From Porphyromonadaceae bacterium UBA4262 (GTDB taxonomy: Bacteria; Bacteroidota; Bacteroidia; Bacteroidales; Muribaculaceae), in contig DGWI01000019.1 in NCBI GenBank assembly GCA_002396085.1, positions 1-14,777 on the forward strand: a stretch of 14,777 bases of DNA. The letters run 5' to 3'. Below are positions 7,509 to 14,684 of this stretch, piece by piece. The notes beneath the pieces were generated by a model. The model was not told the origin of the DNA. It worked only from the letters and a program-made list of their open reading frames with translations, and made no database searches. The translations under genes were made by a program, and so were the position numbers. Position 1 is the stretch's first letter. Each line of letters begins with the position of its first letter.

Positions 7509-10366
7509 CCAAGTTGATTGTTGACATATACGACTACCTGCGGCTCCACCGCGCTGGACAGTGGATGGCACTGCTAGTGACAACCGTGCTGCTAGTGGCT
7601 CTGGTCATGCGCCAGACCTATAAGGAGGATATCAGCGACTTCTTGCCGCTGAACGACCACTATGAGCATGCCATGGAGGTCTATCAAGACTTGTCGGGAG
7701 CCGACCGCATTGTTGCGGTGTTTGTGCACCGTGATACCACACAGGCCGACCCCGACACGATGGTGATGGCCATTGAGACATTTGCCCTGTGCCTACAGCA
7801 GGCCGATACGGCAAGTTTGGTCACCGACCTTGTTACTCAAGTCGATGCTGAGCAGTTTGAGCAAGTCACCCGGTTTGTCTATGCCAACATTCCCTATTTT
7901 CTCACTCCTGCCGACTATGATCGCATCGACAGTCTGCTGGACGATCCTCACTATGTTGACCGACAACTAGAGGCCGACAAGCAGATGCTCATGTTCCCTG
8001 TTTCGGGGCTGTTGTCACAAAACTTCGGTCGCGATCCACTCAATCTGTTCACGCCCGTCGTGACACGTATGCAGCAATCGGCGCAGGGCATGAACTATGA
8101 GCTCTATGATGGCTACATCTTCTCGCCCGACATGACCCGTGCCATTGCCGTCATGACCTCGCCCTATGGCTCGAGCGAGACCGATCACAATGCTGCTCTG
8201 CTGCAGATGCTGCAGCGTGTTGCCGGTCAGGCCATGACTCAACATCCTGCCATCGACATCCGCTTGGTGGGTGGTCCTGTCATCGCTGTGGGCAATGCCA
8301 ATCAGATCAAGACCGACAGCCTGATATCGGTCATGCTGGCTGTGTTGCTGATTGTGGGCCTGCTCTACTGGGTGTTCCGCAATGTGCGCAATCTGTTGCT
8401 GATTATTGTGTCGATTGCCTGGGGTTGGCTCTTTGCCATGGCTCTGTTGGCGGCAGTGCACGACCAGGTGTCGGTCATTGTCATTGGCATCTCGTCGGTG
8501 ATACTGGGCATTGCCGTCAACTATCCGCTGCACCTCATCGCTCACTTGCGCCACACCCCCGACATGCGCATGACGCTCAAGCAGATTGTCATGCCGCTTG
8601 TGGTGGGCAACATCACCACGGTAGGGGCTTTCATGGCGCTTGTGCCGCTGCAATCGGTGGCACTGCGCGACCTGGGACTGTTCAGCGCATTCTTGCTGAT
8701 GGGCACCATCTTATTTGTCATGGTATTCCTGCCTCATCTTGCCAAGGCACCAAGGCTGGCAGCCCGGTCAACCATTCTTGACCGCATGGGTGAGTTCACG
8801 CTTGAGAATCGTCGATGGCTTGTAGCAGTGGTCGCGGCATTGACCATTGTGTTTGCTTATCTCAGCCTGAACACATCGTTCGATGCCAATATCAGCCACA
8901 TCAACTATATGACCGATGAGCAACGCAACGACATGGCCTACTTCCAGAGTCTGACTGCACAGCCCGACGCGGGTCAGAGTGTGTTTGTCGTCTCGACCGA
9001 CACGACCCTTGACGGCGCACTAGCACGCAGCGAGCGACTCAGGCCATGCCTTGACCGCTTGCATGCCCAGGGGCTAGTGACGCATGTCAACTCGCCAGGC
9101 AACTTGCTGTGCAGCAGTGCCGAGCAACAACGGCGATTGCAGCGATGGAATCAACTGTTGGAGCGACATGGCGAGCACATCGAGCATGAGGTGGCTCGTG
9201 CCGCCGCTCAGCAGGGATTTGCGTCAGGCTCTTTCGACGAATTCTACCAGTTGCTGCACCAGCCATTTTCGACGCAATCTGCCGGCTATTTTGCACCATT
9301 GACGACAACTGTCGGTGCCTCGTTGCTCAAGGTTGACTCTGTGCACCACCGCTACCAGGTGATTCACGTCTTGTCAACACCCGACTCGCTGATACGGCCA
9401 GTGGAACTACTTGTTGACAAATATGCCCCTGAAGCATTGACTTTCGATGTGGCGAGTATGAACTCGACCATCGCGACCCATCTGTCTGACGATTTCAACT
9501 ACATTGGCTGGGCATGCGCATCGATTGTCTTCTTGTTCTTGTGGTTCTCGTTGGGCAGCCTGGAGTTGGCTTTGTTGTCGTTCTTGCCCATGGCGGTGAG
9601 TTGGGTGTGGATCTTGGGCATCATGGCGCTGCTGGGCATCCAGTTCAATGTCGTCAATGTGATTCTGGCAACATTCATCTTCGGCCAGGGCGACGACTAC
9701 ACCATTTTTATGACCGAGGGCTGTCAGTATGAGTATGCCTATGGGCGCAAGATGCTGGCATCCTATAAAAACAGTATCATCATCTCGGCACTGATTATGT
9801 TCATCGGCATCGGCGCACTCATCTTTGCCAAGCATCCTGCACTGCACTCGCTGGCTCAGGTCACTGTCGTGGGCATGTTCTCGGTGGTGCTGATGGCCTA
9901 TCTGTTCCCGCCGCTCATCTTCAAGTGGCTGATTGCACACCGAGGCGTGCTGCGTGAGCGGCCGCTGACCCTACGTTCACTTGTGGGCATGCGGCGCGAT
10001 GATTTGAACACTTGGGTTGAAGACTGGTATCGCTATCGTGGCGTAGAAATCTCTACAGCAGTGCGCCGTCGCCTCAAGCGCAACAACTATTATGCTGTAC
10101 AGTTGGCACAAATTGCCGGCAACAGCGACTTGCGCACGGTGGTTGTGCACGGTGCCGGCTGGGGCGAGTTGCCCGTCATGCTGGCCAAACGATATCCCAA
10201 TCTAGACATCATCGCCATTGAGGCCGAGGCCGATTGCCGTGCCGTCATCGAGCAGTGTGCTGCCCCCTTGACCATACGCCTGCGGGTGCTCCAGTCAGAC
10301 GAGGGCATCGCCGGGCTCAACGAACTAACAACCTGTCATTTTAATAACAATGAAAGAGAAGATTAA
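7505..10366 (+). CDS. MMPL/RND-superfamily lipid exporter with truncated methyltransferase-like tail
   Basis: This is a 953-residue inner-membrane transporter. There is one membrane helix near 20-36, a periplasmic domain to about 268, five or six helices between 271 and 410, a helix at about 438-453, a second periplasmic domain to about 660, and a second helix block at 664-803. This two-fold repeat is the MMPL/RND plan. The first core helix carries IAVNYPLH (336-343) and the second GQGDDYTIF (728-736); the Asp-Tyr pair of the second is the usual proton-relay site, and the first has Asn. After the last helix there is a 150-residue cytosolic extension ending in a partial Rossmann fold (separate entry). 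Bacteroidetes have related MMPL proteins fused to acyltransferase and SAM-methyltransferase domains. It likely moves the finished lipid out of the inner membrane toward the LolA-like carrier. It overlaps the acyltransferase (ATGA) and ACP (17 bases). Confidence 0.9.
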   Translation: MTKLIVDIYDYLRLHRAGQWMALLVTTVLLVALVMRQTYKEDISDFLPLNDHYEHAMEVYQDLSGADRIVAVFVHRDTTQADPDTMVMAIETFALCLQQADTASLVTDLVTQVDAEQFEQVTRFVYANIPYFLTPADYDRIDSLLDDPHYVDRQLEADKQMLMFPVSGLLSQNFGRDPLNLFTPVVTRMQQSAQGMNYELYDGYIFSPDMTRAIAVMTSPYGSSETDHNAALLQMLQRVAGQAMTQHPAIDIRLVGGPVIAVGNANQIKTDSLISVMLAVLLIVGLLYWVFRNVRNLLLIIVSIAWGWLFAMALLAAVHDQVSVIVIGISSVILGIAVNYPLHLIAHLRHTPDMRMTLKQIVMPLVVGNITTVGAFMALVPLQSVALRDLGLFSAFLLMGTILFVMVFLPHLAKAPRLAARSTILDRMGEFTLENRRWLVAVVAALTIVFAYLSLNTSFDANISHINYMTDEQRNDMAYFQSLTAQPDAGQSVFVVSTDTTLDGALARSERLRPCLDRLHAQGLVTHVNSPGNLLCSSAEQQRRLQRWNQLLERHGEHIEHEVARAAAQQGFASGSFDEFYQLLHQPFSTQSAGYFAPLTTTVGASLLKVDSVHHRYQVIHVLSTPDSLIRPVELLVDKYAPEALTFDVASMNSTIATHLSDDFNYIGWACASIVFLFLWFSLGSLELALLSFLPMAVSWVWILGIMALLGIQFNVVNVILATFIFGQGDDYTIFMTEGCQYEYAYGRKMLASYKNSIIISALIMFIGIGALIFAKHPALHSLAQVTVVGMFSVVLMAYLFPPLIFKWLIAHRGVLRERPLTLRSLVGMRRDDLNTWVEDWYRYRGVEISTAVRRRLKRNNYYAVQLAQIAGNSDLRTVVVHGAGWGELPVMLAKRYPNLDIIAIEAEADCRAVIEQCAAPLTIRLRVLQSDEGIAGLNELTTCHFNNNERED
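10022..10363 (+). other. C-terminal half-Rossmann, methyltransferase-like remnant of the MMPL protein
   Basis: Residues 840-953 of the exporter follow its last membrane helix. After a basic linker (WYRYRGVE, then RRRLKRNN at 854-861) comes VVVHGAGWGE (879-888), matching SAM-methyltransferase motif I (GxGxG), a helix, DIIAIEAE (901-908) with the acid that would hold the ribose, another helix and a third strand near 925-930. The chain then stops, far short of the roughly 200 residues of a full class I methyltransferase. The last residues (HFNNNERED) are simply a reading of the AT-rich leader and start of the ACP gene. It looks like a deletion remnant of the larger MMPL/acyltransferase/methyltransferase fusion known in the phylum, probably inactive. 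Confidence 0.6.
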
Positions 10367-10574
10367 ACAATTGCTTGAAGACGCGTTGCCGTTGGTCGAC
10401 ATGGATAGCGACTTCCTGTTTGCCGAACTCGACTCGCTGGGTGTGACCACGATACTGATGCTGTTGTCGGCAGAGTATGGAATCACGCTCGAGGCTACCG
10501 ATGCCACGCCACGCAACCTGAAGAATCTGGACAGTATCGTCGCCATGGTCGAACGCAAACTGCAACAGTCATGA
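10350..10574 (+). CDS. Acyl carrier protein
   Basis: The protein has 74 residues, acidic and helical, with the phosphopantetheine attachment site in FAELDSLGVTTILM: Ser29 of the DSL motif starts the second helix as in all ACPs. It would carry the growing chain or the starter acid as a thioester in the cytosol. It overlaps the exporter end by 17 bases and shares an ATGA with the ligase gene downstream, so carrier and ligase are translationally coupled, suggesting that the ligase loads this ACP. Aryl-polyene clusters generally hold two ACPs; only one is in this window. A 4'-phosphopantetheinyl transferase is not seen here. Confidence 0.92.
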   Translation: MKEKIKQLLEDALPLVDMDSDFLFAELDSLGVTTILMLLSAEYGITLEATDATPRNLKNLDSIVAMVERKLQQS

Positions 10575-11890
10575 CCATCGAAGAGCACCTCAAGCAACAT
10601 GCCCTGGCTACACCCCACCGCTTGGCCATCATTAGTGGCGGTGAGCGCATGACGTATGCGCAATTGTGGGACGAGGTTGAGCGTAGGGCTGCATTATTGT
10701 CGAACTGCTGGGCACCGCGCAAGATTATCGGCGTGCGCACCGAGCAGAGCGTCGATTTTCTGGTCCACTACTTCGCTTTGCATGTGATGGGAGCAGTGGC
10801 GATGCCGCTTGAGCATGACTTGCCCGAGTCACGATTTAGTCAGATATGTCATCGCTATGACCACTTCATCGCGCCCGAGGGGGTGGCCGATGTCTTGTTC
10901 ACTACAGGGACAACGGGTCAATCCAAGGGCGTGATGGTGGGTCATGATACTATTGTGGCCGATGCCGAGAACTTGTTGGGGGCCATGCCCTTTGCCTCCG
11001 ATCAACACTTCATCATCACCGGGCCATTGAACCACATCGGCAGCCTGTCGAAGGTCTATCCTGTCATCATGGCGGGCGGCACATTGTGCATCTTGGAGGG
11101 GATGAAGGATTTACAGGCCTTCTTCAGCGCCATAGCCGATGCGCCGGGGCAGGTGGCAACCTTCATGGTGCCAGCCAGCCTGCGCATGGTGTTGCAGTTG
11201 GGCAAGCGACAACTACAGGAGTTGGGACACAAGATTGACTTCATTGAGACAGGGGCAGCCCCCATGGCGCATAGCGACATGCTGGAGTTGTGTCGAGTGC
11301 TGCCCGACACACGCCTCTACAACACCTATGCTTCGACCGAGACTGGCATCATTGCCACCTATGACTACAATGATGGTGAGTGCTTGGTGGGTTGCTTGGG
11401 GCATCCGATGAAAAACTCACGTTTCTTCATTACCGATCAGGGTACTGTGGCCTGCCAGGGGCGGACGCTCATGGCTGGATATGCCGATGAGCCCGAAATG
11501 ACACGCCAGGTGATGCACGACGGCACGGTATTTACGGCCGACCTGGCACGCATCGACGAGCGGGGAAGGCTGCACCTGATGGGGCGCAACGACGATGTGA
11601 TCAATGTCGGGGGCTATAAAGTCACGCCCACCGAGGTCGAGGATGCTGCCATGGCTCATGCAGTGGTCGAAGATTGCATCTGCATCAGCGACATGTCGCC
11701 TGTGCTGGGCTGTCGCCTCAAGTTGCTGGTTGTCCTCAAGCCAGGTGCAACACTCGACAAGCGTGCTCTGGCACGTCACATCGCCCTGCGGCTTGAATCC
11801 TACAAGGTGCCGCAACTCTATCAGGCTGTTGAACGCATCGAGCGAACCTTTAACGGCAAACTTGACCGCAAGCACTACCGCCAGCACTAG
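10571..11890 (+). CDS. Acyl-AMP ligase (ANL superfamily), probable acyl-ACP synthetase
   Basis: This 439-residue adenylate-forming enzyme has the ATP-binding loop TTGTTGQSKG (111-120), YASTETG (253-259), the adenylate-stabilising segment FTADLARID (321-329) with Asp324, the hinge GRNDDVINVGGYKV (338-351), and the C-terminal catalytic lysine in NGKLDRK (Lys430). All core motifs are present, so it should be active. It is about 60-100 residues shorter than typical CoA ligases, the saving being ahead of the ATP loop, as in the small ligases of aryl-polyene clusters (ApeH type) that activate 4-hydroxybenzoate-like acids onto ACP. Coupling to the ACP gene by ATGA supports the same role. Substrate is inferred, not read. 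The gene ends the operon; its TAG lies in a CTAG that also ends the gene on the other strand, leaving no room for a terminator between them. Confidence 0.9.
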   Translation: MTIEEHLKQHALATPHRLAIISGGERMTYAQLWDEVERRAALLSNCWAPRKIIGVRTEQSVDFLVHYFALHVMGAVAMPLEHDLPESRFSQICHRYDHFIAPEGVADVLFTTGTTGQSKGVMVGHDTIVADAENLLGAMPFASDQHFIITGPLNHIGSLSKVYPVIMAGGTLCILEGMKDLQAFFSAIADAPGQVATFMVPASLRMVLQLGKRQLQELGHKIDFIETGAAPMAHSDMLELCRVLPDTRLYNTYASTETGIIATYDYNDGECLVGCLGHPMKNSRFFITDQGTVACQGRTLMAGYADEPEMTRQVMHDGTVFTADLARIDERGRLHLMGRNDDVINVGGYKVTPTEVEDAAMAHAVVEDCICISDMSPVLGCRLKLLVVLKPGATLDKRALARHIALRLESYKVPQLYQAVERIERTFNGKLDRKHYRQH

Positions 11891-13476
11891 TCAAACACGT
11901 TCTTGCCCAACATGATGTTGATAATCATGTTAACGTCGGCAATGTCAACATGGCCGTCACTGGTGACATCGCCTGTTGCCGATGATTCTGCCTTGCCCAG
12001 CATCATGTTAATCACCGCATTGACGTCGGCTATGTCGACTTTCTGGTCGCCGGTGACATCACCCGTCATACCGCCTTCCTCGATGATTTGCCCAAACTGA
12101 TTCCACCCCTCGGCGTTCTCATAGTTCGCTTTGCAACCCACGGGCACATAGAGTGTGGCTTGGCTCAGATTGACTTGGAGGAACACCGCCCATGCACCGT
12201 ACAGGTTGTACTGGCTGGGTGTGAAGCGCGGGGAGTTCATCTTGGCATGCACCTCCTTGATGTTGCTGCACTGGCTGAAGCACCAGCCGCCCAGGTCATA
12301 GACGCTGAAGGGCAATGTGATCTTCTCCAGATTCTTCTGATTGTAGAATGCATACTGCGCAATGCCCACAATGCTGTCGCGCAACACCAGGTGATAGTTG
12401 GCGGGCATCTCGCCCTTGTAGTCATAGGCCACATATCCGGCATAGGTCACACCGTCGGGCTGGGCATCGTGCCACGCCGTGCCCTTGAGGGCATTGTGGC
12501 GCACATCGCTGCACGTGATGGGCAAGTCGAAGTTGTCGAGCAACTTGCAGTTGTAGAAGGCGTTACTGCCGATGGCGCGCAGGCGGGGTGGGATGTTAAG
12601 TGAGGCTAGTTTAGTGCAGCCGTTGAAGGCCGACGAGCCGATGATCTCGACATTGTCGCCCAGGGTGACCGACAGCAGGTTGGTGCAACTCTTGAAGGCA
12701 TTCTTCGTGATTTGGCGCAATGGTGCGGGGAGGTCGACCGTGATGAGGCTGCTGCAACTGGAAAAGGCCGATGGACCGATGGTGTCGAGCGTGGCTGGTA
12801 ACTTGAGGGTCGCCAGTTTGCTGCAATTCTGGAAGGCTGACGAGTCGATGCGGGTCACGTTGCCGTTAAACTGCACGTCGGTCAGGCTGGTGCAGTTGTA
12901 GAAGGCATGACGGTCAATCGATGGAACATCGGCATCAACGATGAGTTTGGTCAGGCTCTTACAGCGAACGAAGGCAAAGTTGTTAACCATCGTGATGCCC
13001 CGGGGCAGGGTGAGTTCCGACACCAGTTGGTCGTTGAGATACAGCGGAATGCGCGCATACAACGGGTTGGCACCATCGTTGGCAAACTCGATGGCGCACC
13101 ACCGCGCCAGGTCGGTGATGTAGACGTTGTTTTTCGTGCCGCTCGAGCCGAAGGCATCTTGCTCCATGCGTGTGATGGTGGGTGGAATCTCGGTGCGTGT
13201 GATGGTCTTGTTGCTGTAGAAGGCGCTCTCGCCGATGGTGGTGACCGTGTAGGTCTTGCCCGTGGTGGGGTCGGTGACTTGCGCCGGAATGGCGGCAGTG
13301 GTCAGTTGGTCGTAGTTGGTCGACTTGCGTCGATCCAGGTAAGTCACTGTGGCGGTAGTGCCATCGGCATTGATCAGATAGGCTAGCCCGTCGGCCATGA
13401 AGTCATAGGCCGAGGCTGTTGTTGCTATCACAGCCATGGCGATGATGAGCAAAGTTTTCAAGTAATTGCGTGTCAT
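11887..13476 (-). CDS. BspA-like leucine-rich-repeat secreted protein with C-terminal dockerin-like repeats
   Basis: The 529-residue protein starts at the ATG whose complement is 13474-13476. A longer open frame to 13578 exists, but it would run through a palindromic repeat and bury the signal peptide. Residues 1-23 are a signal peptide (cleavage near TTASA). From about 80 to 410 there are roughly a dozen LRR_5 units of about 23 residues, each with a core such as IGSSAFNGCTKLASLNIP, interrupted near 335-365 by a tyrosine-rich insert. The segment ATLYVPVGCKANYE (440-453) is the common cap of such proteins, and two dockerin-like repeats close the chain. BspA-like proteins are surface or secreted adhesins, or anchors for partners, in Bacteroidales and oral bacteria. 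The gene is convergent with the lipid operon and looks unrelated to it. AT-rich leader sequence precedes the ATG. Confidence 0.9.
   Translation of the reverse strand: MTRNYLKTLLIIAMAVIATTASAYDFMADGLAYLINADGTTATVTYLDRRKSTNYDQLTTAAIPAQVTDPTTGKTYTVTTIGESAFYSNKTITRTEIPPTITRMEQDAFGSSGTKNNVYITDLARWCAIEFANDGANPLYARIPLYLNDQLVSELTLPRGITMVNNFAFVRCKSLTKLIVDADVPSIDRHAFYNCTSLTDVQFNGNVTRIDSSAFQNCSKLATLKLPATLDTIGPSAFSSCSSLITVDLPAPLRQITKNAFKSCTNLLSVTLGDNVEIIGSSAFNGCTKLASLNIPPRLRAIGSNAFYNCKLLDNFDLPITCSDVRHNALKGTAWHDAQPDGVTYAGYVAYDYKGEMPANYHLVLRDSIVGIAQYAFYNQKNLEKITLPFSVYDLGGWCFSQCSNIKEVHAKMNSPRFTPSQYNLYGAWAVFLQVNLSQATLYVPVGCKANYENAEGWNQFGQIIEEGGMTGDVTGDQKVDIADVNAVINMMLGKAESSATGDVTSDGHVDIADVNMIINIMLGKNVFD
11902..12063 (-). 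repeat. Duplicated dockerin-like / F-hand coding repeat
   Basis: Two 24-codon units encode residues 472-495 (12063 down to 11992) and 502-525 (11973 down to 11902) of the BspA-like protein. Both follow the pattern GDVTxDxxVDIADVN...IMLGK, with aspartates spaced as in calcium-binding dockerin loops. They also resemble each other at DNA level, consistent with internal duplication. A cohesin partner is not seen; many Bacteroidales secreted proteins end in such repeats without a cellulosome. Confidence 0.8.
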
Positions 13477-13509
13477 TGTGTAAGATAGTTTTATTGTTAT
13501 TAATTTCGA

Positions 13510-13625
13510 GGAAGCCCCCAAGCCCGTTAGGAGCCCCCCAAGCCCCCTAAAGGGGGTGTGCAAAAGTGGCAGCCACAATAGTAGTTCCCCCTTTAGGGGG
13601 CTAGGGGGCTACTCAGGGGGCTTCC
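13510..13625. repeat. Long imperfect GC-rich palindrome, likely interspersed repeat, possible terminator
   Basis: The left arm (13510-13556) begins GGAAGCCCCC and ends CCCCCTAAAGGGGG; the right arm (13587-13625) begins CCCCCTTTAGGGGG and ends GGGGGCTTCC. The outer 10 bases pair perfectly and the inner CCCCCTAAAGGGGG is itself a palindrome present in both arms; the middle parts differ by an insertion. The loop holds a small GTGG-CAG-CCAC hairpin (13566-13576). Such GCCCCCTAAAGGGGG blocks recur between genes in Bacteroidetes genomes. It could stop transcripts from the glycosyltransferase gene, but there is no U-run after the stem, so a simple intrinsic terminator is not shown. Confidence 0.75.
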
Positions 13626-13631
13626 TTGACT

Positions 13632-14585
13632 CTAGTGAATGATACTGTCTTGGACAAAGTACCGCGGACGGCCTTTGACCTCGATGTAGATTTTACCGAT
13701 ATATTCACCCACGATGCCCAGACCGATGAGTATGCAGCCGCCGATGAACCACAGCGATAGAATCAGCGACGACCAGCCGCTGATGGCGTGTCCTGTGAAG
13801 TAGGACACCAGCGCATAGACAAGCATGCCGGCGGCGACGAGCACAAACACGATGCCTAGCGTCAGCACCAGGCGCACGGGCTTGACGCTGAACGAGGTGA
13901 TGCCATCGATGGCAAAGGACAGCATCTTGCCTGGCGGGTACTTGCTCTTGCCTGCCTGCCGGGCGATGCGGTCATAGTAGACCTCGCTGCTGCGGTAGCC
14001 CACCAGCGGAACCAGCCCTCGCAGAAACAGGTTACGCTCCTTGAAGGCGAGCAGTGCCTTGACGGCACGTCGGCTCATCAGACGATAGTCGGCATGATTG
14101 TATACACTCTTCACGTCCAGGGCGTGCATCAGTCGGTGGAAAGCCTGAGCGCTGTTGCGCTTAAACCATGTGTCGCTCTTGCGCTCGCGCCTCACGCCAT
14201 AGACCACATCGGTCCCGGCAGCATATTGATCCAGCATCTGGGGGATGACATTGATGTCGTCTTGCAGGTCGGCATCGATAGTGATGGTGCAGTCCGACAA
14301 GTCGGCGGCACACTCCAAGCCTGCTACGAGTGCGTTCTGGTGCCCCACGTTGGCCGACAACGTCATGCCACACACCTGCGCATGGCTGGCGGCCAAGTCG
14401 CTGATGATGGACCAGGTGTCATCGGTCGAGCCATCATCGACATAGAGTATCCTGCTGGCCGTGTGCACCTGTGACTGCGAGGTCAGCCTGTCCAGCAACC
14501 CGAGCAGACGCTCGTTGGTGGCGGGCAGCGTGTCTTGCTCTTGATAGCAAGGCACAACGATGTATAGGACAGGGCAATCCTGCAT
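13632..14585 (-). CDS. Membrane glycosyltransferase family 2, DPM1/GtrB/ArnC-like
   Basis: This 317-residue protein has a GT-A domain at 5-225: YIVVPCYQE (8-16), VDDGSTDDT (49-57), metal-binding DADLQDD (104-110), an ADYRLM block (165-170) and RNLFLRG (184-190), followed by KYPPGKM (215-221). Two membrane helices lie at about 237-262 and 270-295, and the chain ends in the typical EVKGRPRYFV. This is the polyprenyl-phosphate glycosyltransferase layout (GtrB, ArnC, YfdH type), in which a sugar is moved from a nucleotide carrier to undecaprenyl phosphate at the cytoplasmic face. Such genes serve O-antigen modification, lipid A modification or surface glycans. It has its own promoter and lies on the other strand from the lipid operon, so there is no direct sign that it belongs to that pathway. 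The sugar is not determinable. Confidence 0.9.
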   Translation of the reverse strand: MQDCPVLYIVVPCYQEQDTLPATNERLLGLLDRLTSQSQVHTASRILYVDDGSTDDTWSIISDLAASHAQVCGMTLSANVGHQNALVAGLECAADLSDCTITIDADLQDDINVIPQMLDQYAAGTDVVYGVRRERKSDTWFKRNSAQAFHRLMHALDVKSVYNHADYRLMSRRAVKALLAFKERNLFLRGLVPLVGYRSSEVYYDRIARQAGKSKYPPGKMLSFAIDGITSFSVKPVRLVLTLGIVFVLVAAGMLVYALVSYFTGHAISGWSSLILSLWFIGGCILIGLGIVGEYIGKIYIEVKGRPRYFVQDSIIH

Positions 14586-14607
14586 TGGGGCGTTAAGTTT
14601 GTTGCCG

Positions 14608-14638
14608 CAAAGTTAGTATAAATAAATGAGAAAAGAAA
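14608..14638 (-). promoter_or_regulatory. Bacteroidetes-type promoter of the GT2 gene
   Basis: On the minus strand, TAACTTTG (14615 down to 14608) is a full match to the Bacteroides -7 consensus TAnnTTTG. Nineteen bases upstream lies TTTC (14638-14635), one mismatch from the -33 TTTG. The spacing is as expected, and the -7 box is 22 bases ahead of the ATG, giving a very short 5' leader. The surrounding DNA is strongly AT-rich. Confidence 0.65.
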
Positions 14639-14684
14639 ATTTTTGTTTGGAAACTATATACCTGTTGTCCCCGATTACAGTAAT

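Noticed and set aside
11902..12100. Direct repeats at the 3' end of the BspA-like gene as a possible CRISPR or mobile-element trace
   Set aside because: They are in frame and encode two dockerin-like units, which fully explains them.
13477..13578. 34-codon N-terminal extension of the BspA-like protein
   Set aside because: The extension runs through the palindromic repeat and would place a normal signal peptide internally; the ATG at 13476 gives a standard secreted protein.
13576..13583. Possible -7 box TACTATTG (minus strand) for the BspA-like gene
   Set aside because: One mismatch from TAnnTTTG, no matching -33 box at 19-21 bp, and it lies in the loop of a repeat about 100 bases from the ATG.
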